From contig JAIEOS010000028.1 of assembly GCA_019750295.1 (NCBI GenBank), positions 43,910-107,909 of the forward strand: a stretch of 64,000 nucleotides of DNA. The letters are read 5' to 3'. The notes beneath the pieces were generated by a model, which saw nothing but the letters and a program-made list of their open reading frames with translations, was not told where the DNA came from and did no database searches. This document shows, one piece after another, positions 17,791 through 26,939 of the stretch. Origin of the DNA: Bdellovibrionales bacterium (GTDB lineage: Bacteria > Bdellovibrionota > Bdellovibrionia > Bdellovibrionales > JAGQZY01). Position 1 is the stretch's first letter, and each line of letters starts with the position of its first letter. The translations under genes were made by a program, and so were the position numbers.

Positions 17791-18414
17791 CTACAAACCG
17801 GCGCAGGAATTGGAAACTTCTTGGAGTTCACTGAGCGTATCGCAACCGAAGGTACTCAGTTTATTGCAAACCGATTCCAGACACGCCGGATCCACCGCAG
17901 GTTTACAAACTGTTTTTTGAACTGCTGAGAGCTCGCTCACAGTATCACAACCAAACTGCCCTAGCTTTTGACAAGCGATCTCAACGCATTGACCATTCGC
18001 CTGACCTTTGCACATCACAGCCACTTCCGTCACTTCACTGATCGTATCACAGCCGAACTGACCTAATTTAGTGCAAGAGGCTTCCACACAGTCGCCATCG
18101 ACATTCCCCTTACAGATATTGGCGACTTGAGAGATTTCGCTTTGAGTGTCGCAACCAAATTGACCCAGTTTTGTACAAACACTATCAATACAAGATCCAG
18201 ACGCCCCCTCGGGAGGACAGTTGGGATGAGCATGTTTTGTTGAGAAGAGATCCTGCGCAGAGCCCTTCATCTGACTCATTTTGTGTTTCATGATTTGCTG
18301 ATCAACGAGAAACTGATCCGCCAACTGCTGAATGTTTGAATTGGATTTAGAAAACGCGACCGATACACCTACAGTCATCATGACGACTAACGATAAAATC
18401 ATTTTTTTGTTCAT
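17791..18414 (-). CDS. Secreted protein of four cysteine-rich tandem repeats
   Basis: 207 residues with a signal peptide (about 1-22). Residues 23-62 are a helical, Met/Gln-rich region. From residue 75 to the end the protein is four repeats of 34-35 residues whose core is C-x-K-L-x-x-F-G-C-D-T-x-S-E, beginning at Cys 80, 114, 148 and 183. Each unit has Cys at fixed places (core pair 8 apart, then one about 13 later), so each probably forms its own disulphides outside the cytoplasm. No family is recognised. The first three repeats are nearly identical (KLGQFGCDT), while the last is diverged (KLSTFGCDT). It is transcribed alone, with a hairpin terminator following. Confidence 0.8.
   Translation of the reverse strand: MNKKMILSLVVMMTVGVSVAFSKSNSNIQQLADQFLVDQQIMKHKMSQMKGSAQDLFSTKHAHPNCPPEGASGSCIDSVCTKLGQFGCDTQSEISQVANICKGNVDGDCVEASCTKLGQFGCDTISEVTEVAVMCKGQANGQCVEIACQKLGQFGCDTVSELSAVQKTVCKPAVDPACLESVCNKLSTFGCDTLSELQEVSNSCAGL
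17803..18192 (-). repeat. Protein-coding tandem repeats (four units of about 102-105 bp)
   Basis: The segment encodes residues 75-204 of the Cys-rich protein. Phase-conserved Cys codons recur every 34-35 codons, and the CKLGQFGCD-type core recurs four times. The nucleotide repeats have drifted at third positions, so the array is not recent. Confidence 0.7.
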
Positions 18415-18521
18415 GGATCCCCCTTTGAGTTCTTAATATAAGGGTTACTCCTGAGCAAAAAAGAGATCAAGAGAATCTCAATGAAGCCTCCAAAATAGAG
18501 CGCCCCACATCTCGGTCATTT

Positions 18522-20669
18522 ATGCACGTGGCCAACTTGCTAATCCCTCGCATTTTTAAGGTTTTACAAGTTTACTTGAGAACGAATATGCAATCGCTTC
18601 TCCAGCTCGTTTTAATCACCTGCGGCTTACTCTTCGCCGAAATCCACATGAGTGTCCTCTCCAATTATTGCTATTCAGATTACGTTAATTTTTTATCACC
18701 CATCGCAATCTTTGGCGGACTCGCCGTGGGTAATCTTGTGGGTCTCCACCCGCAAATATTTAAGCTTTCTCTCCGCTCGCAATGCTGGATCGTTTTCTTT
18801 CTACAAGCGATCACCTATCTCGGGCTCAAGTATGTCCCCCACTACCAAGTATGGCTGGCGTTACCTTTTATTGGCTACGGCGTACTAATGACGTACTTGT
18901 TCTCAAAGTATTCACTCAAAGAACTTATAATAAGTCTGGGAATTTCTGGAATTATCGTCTCGCTGAGTTACAAATGGCTTTTAGAAATTTATGCCGACAC
19001 ATCACCACTAGCAACTCTTCTTTTCCCGGTCTTAGCCGGGATTCTTGCTGATCGCCAGAATAAAATTTTTCATTGGATTCCCCATGGTGTTTTTATATTT
19101 ATAATCTTGGGAATATTAAATTGGGACGTCCATCATCCACCCTCTATCATTAAAAAAAGATTCAAAGACGATGAGTTCTCGGTGGTGGTTAGCGAAAAAA
19201 AAGTGAATCCTCTATTTATTACCGAACTTTTTAAACGGCAGATCGGCCAGTATATATTTACGATCAACGGTAGTCGCTTTGGTTTGATTCCTGATTACGA
19301 AGAAACCCATTCTCGTTTGACAACGAAACAATTTAATCGACCTTATGACTTGCCTTATCTATTTACCCAGCCCGAGCGCGTCCTCGTTGTCGGCTCGGCG
19401 GAAGGTCGCAATGTGATCTCGGCACTGGCCAACGGAGTGAAAGACATTTGGGCACTAGATATTAACCCTGATGTATTTGAACTTTTTAGAACGTCGCTCC
19501 CCGACGTCGGCCATCTCATTTACTTTCGACCGGAAGTCCAAATCGTCGTCGCCGAGGGCCGCTATTTTCTCGAACAGTGCCCGAGACGGTTTGATCTGAT
19601 CACATTGCAGGGAGTACAAACTGGCTCTGCCGCGTCGACAACCTCGCCAGTGCTGATAGAGTCATTTCTGTTTACGCGGGAGGCGGTGAAAGCGGCTTGG
19701 GATTGTCTCACAGATGAAGGCCTCATCATGTACGATGAATATACCGGAAAGGGATTCAACTATTTGCCACAGATCATTGCTCAGCAAGCCAAAGACACTC
19801 TCAACTTGCCTGAAGAGCAAATTCTTTTATTAAGTTATAGCCATTCGGAAAGTGATCCGACATCACGAGCTGGAGAAATTAAAAATAGAAGCTCAGTTTT
19901 CATCAGTAAAAAGCCCCTGAGTGTCAGTGATGAGTCTAAGTCGCTGCTGGCAAAGAATGGTGTTTCGATCGAAGCGATGAACCCGCTTCATCATGAAAGT
20001 TTGACAGACAATAATCCTCACTTTCGAGTCAAACGCTCGGTACTTGATCAACTCTCCTCTATATCGATGGTCTGTTTATTTCTTCTACTCGTATTAATTT
20101 ATAAAACCACACCTTTTCTGGGAGCAGCGGAATCCATATGGTTGAGTTTGACAGGCATCGCTTACATGATGTTTGTTTTTGGGCTCAGCGGACCCTTTTC
20201 GCTTTGGCTCGGTCATCCTGGCCGAGTCACCCCCGTACTTTACATCACATTGTATGCGATGAGTTTGGTCAGTGGACTTTGGGTGTTAAAATCTAAAAAA
20301 AGAACTGGAGCGCTTCTTACGATGTTCTTTTCGGTGAGTGTTACGGTTTGGGCGTTGCTTTATCATTATTGGTCGACCGGTCTTCTCAACATTCCGTCCA
20401 TGGAACTGAGAATTATTCTATGTATTATGATCGCCTCTCTTTTCGCTTTTACTGCTGAAATCCCTTACATTCTAGGACTCAGAGTGTTCGAAAATAAGAC
20501 TCGATCCTGGGCCAACGCTTTGGAGCACGTTGGAAATCTCGCCGCGATACCGCTGTCCATATGGATTCAAGTGAAGTGGGGATCTCAGGCCCTACTACTC
20601 ACATCGAGTGTTCTATTTTTAGTGGTCGGGTTTATTCTTCTGACGAGCTCAAAAAAAATCGCCCAGTAA
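18522..20669 (+). CDS. Multi-membrane-span protein with a spermidine-synthase-like methyltransferase-fold core
   Basis: 715 residues. The N-terminal part has about six membrane segments (30-200). A soluble middle (about 230-480) carries the nucleotide-binding fold of the polyamine aminopropyltransferase group: RVLVVGSAEGRNVISAL near 287-303, ALDINPDVFELF, VVAEGRYFL and FDLITLQG. A further block of membrane segments fills residues 510-712. This three-part plan is known in bacterial membrane proteins of the spermidine synthase superfamily with unproved substrates. The GGGxG motif is altered to VGSAEG. The chosen ATG lacks a good ribosome site, and an ATG at 18588 is an alternative. The 3' end overlaps lipB by 38 nt on the opposite strand. 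Confidence 0.75.
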   Translation: MHVANLLIPRIFKVLQVYLRTNMQSLLQLVLITCGLLFAEIHMSVLSNYCYSDYVNFLSPIAIFGGLAVGNLVGLHPQIFKLSLRSQCWIVFFLQAITYLGLKYVPHYQVWLALPFIGYGVLMTYLFSKYSLKELIISLGISGIIVSLSYKWLLEIYADTSPLATLLFPVLAGILADRQNKIFHWIPHGVFIFIILGILNWDVHHPPSIIKKRFKDDEFSVVVSEKKVNPLFITELFKRQIGQYIFTINGSRFGLIPDYEETHSRLTTKQFNRPYDLPYLFTQPERVLVVGSAEGRNVISALANGVKDIWALDINPDVFELFRTSLPDVGHLIYFRPEVQIVVAEGRYFLEQCPRRFDLITLQGVQTGSAASTTSPVLIESFLFTREAVKAAWDCLTDEGLIMYDEYTGKGFNYLPQIIAQQAKDTLNLPEEQILLLSYSHSESDPTSRAGEIKNRSSVFISKKPLSVSDESKSLLAKNGVSIEAMNPLHHESLTDNNPHFRVKRSVLDQLSSISMVCLFLLLVLIYKTTPFLGAAESIWLSLTGIAYMMFVFGLSGPFSLWLGHPGRVTPVLYITLYAMSLVSGLWVLKSKKRTGALLTMFFSVSVTVWALLYHYWSTGLLNIPSMELRIILCIMIASLFAFTAEIPYILGLRVFENKTRSWANALEHVGNLAAIPLSIWIQVKWGSQALLLTSSVLFLVVGFILLTSSKKIAQ

Positions 20670-21339
20670 CCCTATCGAGAATAATCTGCTTAAAGTCGTC
20701 TCTCGCAGATGCGGTGGGCTTGATTTTTTTTACAGAGGTGACCTGCGAGGGTTGAAAGCCGCAAGGAAGAATTCCTTGGAAGGCCTGCGGATCATCATCA
20801 AAATTAAGAGCTAAGCCATGAGAGACAATCCACTTACGAACCGCAATCCCGATGGCGGCGATCTTTTGTGATCCAATCCAAACTCCGGTGGCTTCCTGTT
20901 CATTGGATTCGCCCACTTGTTTTTGCACCGAATGTCCTTGCGAAGTGATACCGATATCTTGAAGCGCATCGACGACGGCCAGTTCCAGTTCTCTAAAAAA
21001 ACCGTGAAGGTCCCTGGGTTTTATTTTTTTTGCCACGCCCTCGGCCACAGAAATTAAAGGATAGAAGACGATTTGGCTGGGACCATGGTACGTGGCTCGC
21101 CCACCGCGATTGACTTCGATGGTGTCCCCCGTCCAGCCCGCGAGATCTCCGGGCTGAGTGCCTCGGCCAAGGGTCACGATCGCGGGGTGGGAGCAAAAGA
21201 CGAGAGTTTCTAGTCTTTCCCCAGAGCTGATCTCATCCACATATTTTTTTTGAAGTTCAAAAGCTTCTCGGTAAGGAATAAGCCCCCAATCCTCGAGGGC
21301 CACTTTTCCATTGAGAAACTTGGGGAGCTTTAAACTCAA
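20632..21339 (-). CDS. lipB: Octanoyl-[acyl carrier protein]:protein octanoyltransferase
   Basis: Transfers octanoate from acyl carrier protein to the lipoyl domains of 2-oxoacid dehydrogenases, the first step of lipoate assembly. Of the 235 residues, the family motif NRGGRATYHGPSQIV is at about 77-91, with the conserved Lys in TGVWIGSQKIAAIGI and the catalytic Cys in the PCGF motif near the end. It is the last gene of the lipA-E2-lpd-lipB operon and overlaps the lpd stop by 4 nt. This puts cofactor assembly and the enzyme that uses it on one transcript. Confidence 0.93.
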   Translation of the reverse strand: MSLKLPKFLNGKVALEDWGLIPYREAFELQKKYVDEISSGERLETLVFCSHPAIVTLGRGTQPGDLAGWTGDTIEVNRGGRATYHGPSQIVFYPLISVAEGVAKKIKPRDLHGFFRELELAVVDALQDIGITSQGHSVQKQVGESNEQEATGVWIGSQKIAAIGIAVRKWIVSHGLALNFDDDPQAFQGILPCGFQPSQVTSVKKIKPTASARDDFKQIILDRVTGRFFLSSSEE

Positions 21340-22790
21340 GCTTTACCTGACAGATGCGTGTTGGGAGCCGGAGTCTTTAACGGCTTTTGAATGATATGAA
21401 TGGCGTGGCCTAAAGCGGCCTCTGCCGCCTCCATCATCGCTTCTCCTAATGTTGGATGAGGATGAATCGTCAGAGCCATATCTTGCAAGCGCGCGCCCAT
21501 TTCGATGGCCAGAGCCGCTTCGCTGATCAAGTTGCTCGCCTCTGGTCCAACGATGTGAACACCGAGAACAATGTCATTTTTCGCATCTGCGATAATTTTA
21601 ATAAAACCATCGGTCTCCATGAGAGACACTGCGCGCCCGTTAGCACCAAAGGGGAACTTTCCAATTTTAAGCTGAGTATAACCTTTGGCTTTGCATTCGT
21701 CTTCGGTCCAACCTGCAGAGGCGATCTCTGGGCTGGTGAAGATCACGGCCGGAACGGTTTTCGCGTCGTAAGCTCGGTTCTGACCCGAGATAATTTCCGC
21801 AACCATAACTCCCTCGTGACTCGCCTTGTGGGCCAACATGGGCTGGCCACAGATGTCACCAATGGCAAATATATTCGGAAGATTGGTTTTACGTTGAGCG
21901 TTCACTTTGATAAATCCACGCTCATCCATTTGCAGACCGATACCCTTCAGATTCATCTGATCTGAATTGGGTTTACGTCCCACGGTCACGAGAATTTTAT
22001 CAACGAGGAGAGTTTCCTCTTTTTCGGTCTTTTTCACTTTCAGTTCGAGCTGTTTGCCTTTTTTGACGTAGCCCAATGCCTTCGCATTCAGATGCACGGT
22101 CACGCCATCTTTTTTAAGCTTACGAGCCACAACCTGAACACACTCAGGATCGACCACGCCTTTAAGTAAACCGTCCATCGCTTCGAAAACATCAACTTTG
22201 GTTCCGAGTTTACGAAGATAAGACCCAATCTCAAGACCAATGTATCCACCACCGATCACCGCAACCGAGCCCGGAAGTTTATCCATAGCGAGCGCGCCCG
22301 TAGAAGACATTACGGTCTCTTCATCAAAAGCAAATCCAGGAATTTCAATCGGACGAGATCCCGTTGCGATAATATAATTTTTAGCCGTAATTGTTTGGGA
22401 CCCCGATTTCGCCTTCACCTCGAGAGTCTTAGCATCCTTAAAAGAAGCCTCTCCCGAAATCACCTCGACCGAATTCCCCTTGAGAAGCTGAGCCACACCG
22501 CCCGACATTTTATCACAAACCGACTGCTTCCAACCCACGAGCTGCTTCATATCCACAGAAACATCGCCAGTAAATTTAAGCCCCATGGTCGGAGCATCAT
22601 GCTGCATGCGATGAAGAAAGTGAGCCGCCGAAATCATCGCCTTCGAAGGAATACATCCCACATTCAAGCAAACTCCACCCAACTTCTCACGCTCGATCAC
22701 CACAGTTTTAAAACCCAGCTGAGCCGCACGAATCGCCGCCACATAACCACCAGGCCCCGCCCCAATCACACAAACATCAAATTGACTCAT
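21336..22790 (-). CDS. lpdA: Dihydrolipoyl dehydrogenase (E3)
   Basis: FAD flavoprotein that reoxidises the dihydrolipoyl arm of 2-oxoacid dehydrogenases with NAD. The ATG at 22790 is chosen because GAGGAG lies 8 nt upstream and the FAD motif VIGAGPGGYVAA then starts near residue 6; the open frame runs five codons further. The redox pair is CLNVGC (about residues 40-45). The NAD-binding motif GGGYIGLEIGS and the catalytic His-Glu region (HPHPTLGEAMMEAAE) near the C-terminus are present. Length is 484, normal. It lies between the E2 gene and lipB. A long inverted repeat fills the gap towards E2. Confidence 0.95.
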   Translation of the reverse strand: MSQFDVCVIGAGPGGYVAAIRAAQLGFKTVVIEREKLGGVCLNVGCIPSKAMISAAHFLHRMQHDAPTMGLKFTGDVSVDMKQLVGWKQSVCDKMSGGVAQLLKGNSVEVISGEASFKDAKTLEVKAKSGSQTITAKNYIIATGSRPIEIPGFAFDEETVMSSTGALAMDKLPGSVAVIGGGYIGLEIGSYLRKLGTKVDVFEAMDGLLKGVVDPECVQVVARKLKKDGVTVHLNAKALGYVKKGKQLELKVKKTEKEETLLVDKILVTVGRKPNSDQMNLKGIGLQMDERGFIKVNAQRKTNLPNIFAIGDICGQPMLAHKASHEGVMVAEIISGQNRAYDAKTVPAVIFTSPEIASAGWTEDECKAKGYTQLKIGKFPFGANGRAVSLMETDGFIKIIADAKNDIVLGVHIVGPEASNLISEAALAIEMGARLQDMALTIHPHPTLGEAMMEAAEAALGHAIHIIQKPLKTPAPNTHLSGKA

Positions 22791-22827
22791 AAAAATTCTC
22801 CTCAAACTTTAACGTACAGCACTCCGG

Positions 22828-22927
22828 TTTTTGAAGAGCGTTTCTTTTCGGACACTCTCACCGCTCAAACAAGCCGCAGGAAGCGGAACTCGGGTTCGAG
22901 CGTCCGAAAAGAAACGCTCTTCAAAAA
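22828..22927. repeat. Long inverted repeat between the E2 and lpd genes
   Basis: Arms 22828-22853 and 22902-22927 are perfect 26-bp inverted copies (beginning TTTTTGAAGAGCG). The 48-nt interior holds smaller pairings (GCCGC/GCGGC-like and CGCTC/GAGCG). It lies between two genes of one apparent operon. It is too long for an ordinary terminator and could control relative expression of E2 and E3. Confidence 0.8.
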
Positions 22928-22937
22928 GCCAAATTAC

Positions 22938-24248
22938 TTAAATTAGATCCATCATTAGTATTCCGGGATTTTCAATTCGCTTAATGAAAGCGGCTAGGAA
23001 TTTTGCGGCTTCGGCGCCGTCGATGAGACGGTGATCACAAGTTACCGTAAAGTTCATAAATTTTGCGACTTCTAAATTGCCGTCTTTAACGTAGGGGCGC
23101 TCTTGGATTTTGTACATCCCAAAAATCGCAACTTCCGGGTGATTAATGATCGGGGTTGCGTAAGTTCCACCGACGCTTCCGATATTCGTGATGGTGAAAG
23201 TTGCGCCTTTCATTTCTTCCATCTTGAGCTTGCCATCGCGGGCGCGTTTACCAAGGTCCATGATCTCGGCACTCAATTGAGTGATGGTTTTACGATCGGC
23301 ATCTTTAATCACGGGAACCAAGAGACCGTTGGGAGTATCGGCAGCAAAACCGATGTTGTAGTATTTTTTGTGAACGATTTCTTGAGCGGCATCGTCAATT
23401 GAGCAATTGAATTTAGGAAATTCGCGAATCGTTGCAATGAGCGCCTTCATCACGAAAGGCATGTAAGTGATTTTTACACCTCTTTGCTCGGCCGCGGATT
23501 TAAGTTCTTCGCGCATAGTAACGAGAGCGGTCACGTTGGCCTCATCCATCAATGTAAAGTGAGGAATAACGTGTTTTGCCATCTGCATGTTTTCGGCGAT
23601 CTTTTTGCGAATCCCACGAAGAGGCTCACGCTCTTCCTTCCCCTGTTGGCTTTCGAACGACGGAGTGTAACCGATTTTGGGAGGGGCATAAGTTCCTACA
23701 GCACCACCGGCGGTGGCTCCTTGATGCTTCATCACATCATCGCGAGTCACGCGGCCTGCGAGCCCACTTCCTTGCATATTATTTATATCGACATTCATCT
23801 CACGCGCTAAACGACGAGTGGAGGGAGTGGCTAAAACATTCTCGTTCATCGGAGGAGGCGATACTTGTTGCGGCTGCACTGAAGGAGCGGGAGCTGCAGT
23901 CATCGCTGCGGGCCGCTGTTGCGGCGCTGGAGCCGCAGGCTGTTTCGTGGGAGCGGCGGCCGCTTTGGGGGCCTCCGTCTGCGCTTCCGCTTTTTTTGCG
24001 GCGGGAGCACCGGCGCCATCAAGGCTCATAAACGATGCGCCTACTTTGATCACATCGCCCTCTTTAAACTTAAGCTCTTTCACCGTACCGGCGGCAGGAG
24101 ATGGAACTTCAACAGTGGCTTTGTCGGTCATCAACTCAACAAGAGGTTGATCGACTTGGACGTTGTCGCCCACTTTTACGAGCCAGCGAACCAATTCACC
24201 CTCGGTTACGCCTTCGCCAATTTCTGGTAGTTGAACTTCTTTAGACAT
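22938..24248 (-). CDS. 2-oxoacid dehydrogenase dihydrolipoamide acyltransferase (E2)
   Basis: Acyltransferase core of a pyruvate or branched-chain 2-oxoacid dehydrogenase complex. The ATG at 24248 follows GGGGAG at good spacing; the frame is open 17 codons further but without family match. Domain order: one lipoyl domain (about 1-78, lipoyl-Lys in MTDKATVEV), an Ala/Pro/Gln-rich linker (80-135), the E3-binding domain (about 140-175, ATPSTRRLAREMNVD), a second linker, and the catalytic domain (about 205-436) with DHRLIDGAEAAKF near the end. A single lipoyl domain is compatible with BkdB- or PdhC-type proteins, so the substrate is not settled. No E1 gene is adjacent. Its start overlaps lipA by 8 nt. 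Confidence 0.92.
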   Translation of the reverse strand: MSKEVQLPEIGEGVTEGELVRWLVKVGDNVQVDQPLVELMTDKATVEVPSPAAGTVKELKFKEGDVIKVGASFMSLDGAGAPAAKKAEAQTEAPKAAAAPTKQPAAPAPQQRPAAMTAAPAPSVQPQQVSPPPMNENVLATPSTRRLAREMNVDINNMQGSGLAGRVTRDDVMKHQGATAGGAVGTYAPPKIGYTPSFESQQGKEEREPLRGIRKKIAENMQMAKHVIPHFTLMDEANVTALVTMREELKSAAEQRGVKITYMPFVMKALIATIREFPKFNCSIDDAAQEIVHKKYYNIGFAADTPNGLLVPVIKDADRKTITQLSAEIMDLGKRARDGKLKMEEMKGATFTITNIGSVGGTYATPIINHPEVAIFGMYKIQERPYVKDGNLEVAKFMNFTVTCDHRLIDGAEAAKFLAAFIKRIENPGILMMDLI

Positions 24249-25236
24249 GTTTATTCTCCCCTTGAACAGGTTTTGCGAGTCTTTGTTTTTCAATGACACC
24301 TTTAATAAAATATTCTCCGGCTTTGTACGAGCTTCGCACTAGAGGCCCACTGGCACAATACATAAATCCCATGGAAAGAGCTTTTTCTTCCCAAAATTTA
24401 AATTTTTCGGGAGTGATAAATTCGATCACTTTGAGATGGCGTTTCGTGGGCTGAAGGTACTGTCCAAACGTGACAACATCACAGCCAACGGCCCGCAAAT
24501 CGTGCAGAGCCTGGATCACTTCTTCGTCGGTCTCTCCGAGGCCCATCATGACCGAAGTTTTTGTATAGCGAGTGGGGTCCACTTCTTTCACCCACTTTAA
24601 AACATCCAGCGACTGACGATACTTCGCTCGCGGATCACGCACTTTGGGTGTGAGGCGCTCAACAGTTTCGATATTGTGAGCAAAGACATCCGGCTTGGAT
24701 TCTGTGAGTTGCTTCACGAGCTCAAAGTTTCCGCGGAAGTCCGGAGTTAAAACTTCGACAATCAGTTTCGGATCGTTTTCTTTAATAGTTCGAATTGTGC
24801 GCGCAAAGTGATCGGTCCCCTGATCAGCAAGGTCATCACGATTCACGCTGGTGATCACTACGTACTCTAAGCCCATTTGCGCGATCGCCCAGCCGACTTT
24901 TTCTGGCTCTTCGTTGTCAATTTTTCCGCGAGGGTTTCCCGTTTTGACCGCACAGAAGCGGCACCCGCGAGTGCAAACCTCACCCATCAGCATGAAAGTG
25001 GCTGTCCCGCCCGACCAACACTCACCAATGTTCGGGCACTTGGCCTCTTGGCAAACCGTTGCGAGCTTCAATTCTCCGAGCATCGCTTTGATGCGCGTGT
25101 AATTTTCTCCGCTGGGGGCCTTCACTTTCAGCCAAGTGGGCTTCGGAACAAGTTTAGGAGTTGGCGTTGCCACTGGAGCCGAATCGACCGGAGTGACTTC
25201 CACCGCAGGAGTAGGTTTTTGAGCTGGTATTGTCAT
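24241..25236 (-). CDS. lipA: Lipoyl synthase (radical SAM)
   Basis: Inserts two sulphur atoms into the octanoyl chain on lipoyl domains. Both Fe-S clusters are visible: the auxiliary set (CQEAKCPNIGEC, about residues 57-68) and the radical-SAM set (CTRGCRFC, about 87-94). The N-terminus has a Pro/Val/Ala/Thr-rich extension of about 35 residues before the family core (WLKVKAPSGENYTRI), which is unusual and may be partly non-coding if a later start is used. It is the first gene of the lipA-E2-lpd-lipB operon and overlaps the E2 start. It is divergent from the CBM9-like gene. Confidence 0.95.
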   Translation of the reverse strand: MTIPAQKPTPAVEVTPVDSAPVATPTPKLVPKPTWLKVKAPSGENYTRIKAMLGELKLATVCQEAKCPNIGECWSGGTATFMLMGEVCTRGCRFCAVKTGNPRGKIDNEEPEKVGWAIAQMGLEYVVITSVNRDDLADQGTDHFARTIRTIKENDPKLIVEVLTPDFRGNFELVKQLTESKPDVFAHNIETVERLTPKVRDPRAKYRQSLDVLKWVKEVDPTRYTKTSVMMGLGETDEEVIQALHDLRAVGCDVVTFGQYLQPTKRHLKVIEFITPEKFKFWEEKALSMGFMYCASGPLVRSSYKAGEYFIKGVIEKQRLAKPVQGENKHV

Positions 25237-25385
25237 CCCAACTTCATAGCAGAAGATCCCCCCTCTGTCCCCTGAACCTCGAGGGAGAATCCCTCTTTAA
25301 TGCTGCGCGTATAAGGCCATTCACCCTGAAAGGATCGGCGGACCTCTTTCTTTTTTACGGGAGGGGTTACATACTGGAGATCATC

Positions 25386-25922
25386 ATGGGTCAAGAGAAT
25401 CAAATACTCCAATTAGTGTCTCCTCGCACGGCTCCCTTCAAAGAGCCCGTCCGCGTCAGTTGGAAGCTCGACGGGCGATTTTTGCTGGTCAAGTTCAACG
25501 TCACCATCCCCGTGCAGTTGGCCAAAAAAGTTTACGGCCCTGGAGATTATCCCTACGAATTTGATGTGGTCGAAGTCTTCATTCACGTGAATGGGTCCAA
25601 AGAGGGGAACCTTCCTTACTACGAATTCGAAGTGACTCCCTACAATCAAACTTTGGAAGTCAAAATCAGTGATCTTGCCAAGCCCTTCGAGCTCGGGATC
25701 ACGACGGGAACAGAAACCTCTGCTAAAGAAACTCCACAGGGCTGGACCGGCGAATTTAAGATTCCCTTGGACAAACTCGGATGGAATGGAAACCCCAAGG
25801 ACATTCGCGGAAACTTTTTTGGCATCTTCGGAAATTCCCCGCGCACGTATTGGAGTTTGTATCTCGCACCCCAAGAAGTAGCGGCGTTTCATAAGCCTGA
25901 TTTTTTTCGGCCTCTGTTTTAA
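25386..25922 (+). CDS. CBM9/DOMON-like beta-sandwich protein
   Basis: The ATG at 25386 is chosen because GGAG lies about 8 nt upstream and family similarity begins there; the frame is open to 25230 but that part overlaps lipA. The 178 residues resemble carbohydrate-binding family 9-like proteins: VSWKLDGRFLLVKFNV, YEFDVVEVFIHVNG, YYEFEVTPYNQTLEV, WTGEFKIPLDKLGW, and a C-terminal RGNFFGIFGNSPRTYWSLYLAP...FHKPDFFRPLF. No signal peptide is visible with this start, which is odd for a sugar-binding fold. The ligand is unknown. Confidence 0.7.
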   Translation: MGQENQILQLVSPRTAPFKEPVRVSWKLDGRFLLVKFNVTIPVQLAKKVYGPGDYPYEFDVVEVFIHVNGSKEGNLPYYEFEVTPYNQTLEVKISDLAKPFELGITTGTETSAKETPQGWTGEFKIPLDKLGWNGNPKDIRGNFFGIFGNSPRTYWSLYLAPQEVAAFHKPDFFRPLF

Positions 25923-25934
25923 TTTTTTTTGAGC

Positions 25935-26876
25935 TTATTTTGGAAAAAGCTTTTTGCTCCAAAAAATTAAGAGGAAAACCAGCAGCGCGAGGCCAATGGT
26001 GGCTAAAGCCAATTGAAATAAGAGAACTCCGCTGATTCCCTTGTTCGAAATCCAGTTTTTCACCCACGGAATTTGAGAACGATAAAACTTGAGTCTCTTC
26101 TGAGGAACCCCTTCCTTCTCGAGTCCATACTTTAGCGCGAGCTCCAACACATCGTAAGCGCTTTCCAGATCATATTTCAGCGCTACAATGTTCGAGAGAT
26201 CGTAAAGGAGATCGCCCGTGATCGGATCTTTAGGTGGGATGAGAAACATGCGCTCACGCAATTGATAGACCAAAGCGCGTTCCGCATTGTCCATCTGTCG
26301 CATCGAAATCCCTTGCGGAATGACCGGCTTTCCCTCGCTGCCAAAGTCAAAGCCCAGAATAGAATTTTTCTTGAGCCAATTCGGGTCGGATTTTAAAGTG
26401 ATTTTCGCTTTTAAAACTTCCAGATGTAACCATTCGGTTCCCTCGTGAGCCTGCCGCTGGAGCACCAAACTTTTTTTAATCCACTCAAAAGCTTTTTCGT
26501 CCTCACCCGAAAGCTCATACGCCGTTCCTAGGTTGGCGGCGATATTCAACTCGCCACCGTGAGCATCCACGATGGGCTCGAGCAGCTGAATGGCCTCGCG
26601 AAATTTATTTTGATAAATGTAAATCGAAGCCAATTCCGCTTCGTTCTTCCAGCGCTCGGCTTCCGTCGCTGAAGCAAGAGCCGCCTGTGCTGCGGATTCG
26701 GCTTGAAACAGATTTAACGATTCCGCCCTACTATTAATCTTGACACAAATTTCTCTTCCCGGTGAAGACGTGACATTGGGGACCCTTTCGCCACTGAGCG
26801 TAGTATATGTGGAGTGAGTGTTGAAACAAGCGTGGGACACATTAAAACTCAACAAAACAAATATTATTAAATTCAT
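25935..26876 (-). CDS. TPR-repeat protein with signal peptide and C-terminal membrane anchor
   Basis: The ATG at 26876 places a signal peptide (NLIIFVLLSFNVSHA) at the N-terminus; the frame extends 13 codons further to a GTG without a ribosome site. Mature residues carry two Cys (HACF, EICVKI) and then tetratricopeptide-type helices (about 60-170; ELASIYIYQNKFREAIQLLEP and NIAANLGTAYELSGEDEKAFEWIKKSL). A second helical region follows (240-275). A hydrophobic segment (about 285-308) before KKLFPK anchors the protein in the inner membrane with the TPRs outside. No specific family is recognised. Confidence 0.7.
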   Translation of the reverse strand: MNLIIFVLLSFNVSHACFNTHSTYTTLSGERVPNVTSSPGREICVKINSRAESLNLFQAESAAQAALASATEAERWKNEAELASIYIYQNKFREAIQLLEPIVDAHGGELNIAANLGTAYELSGEDEKAFEWIKKSLVLQRQAHEGTEWLHLEVLKAKITLKSDPNWLKKNSILGFDFGSEGKPVIPQGISMRQMDNAERALVYQLRERMFLIPPKDPITGDLLYDLSNIVALKYDLESAYDVLELALKYGLEKEGVPQKRLKFYRSQIPWVKNWISNKGISGVLLFQLALATIGLALLVFLLIFWSKKLFPK

Positions 26877-26939
26877 GCCCCAAGGATAAAAATGGATATT
26901 ACTAATGTCAAACACGCAGAACTTTGATATGGATTGAGC

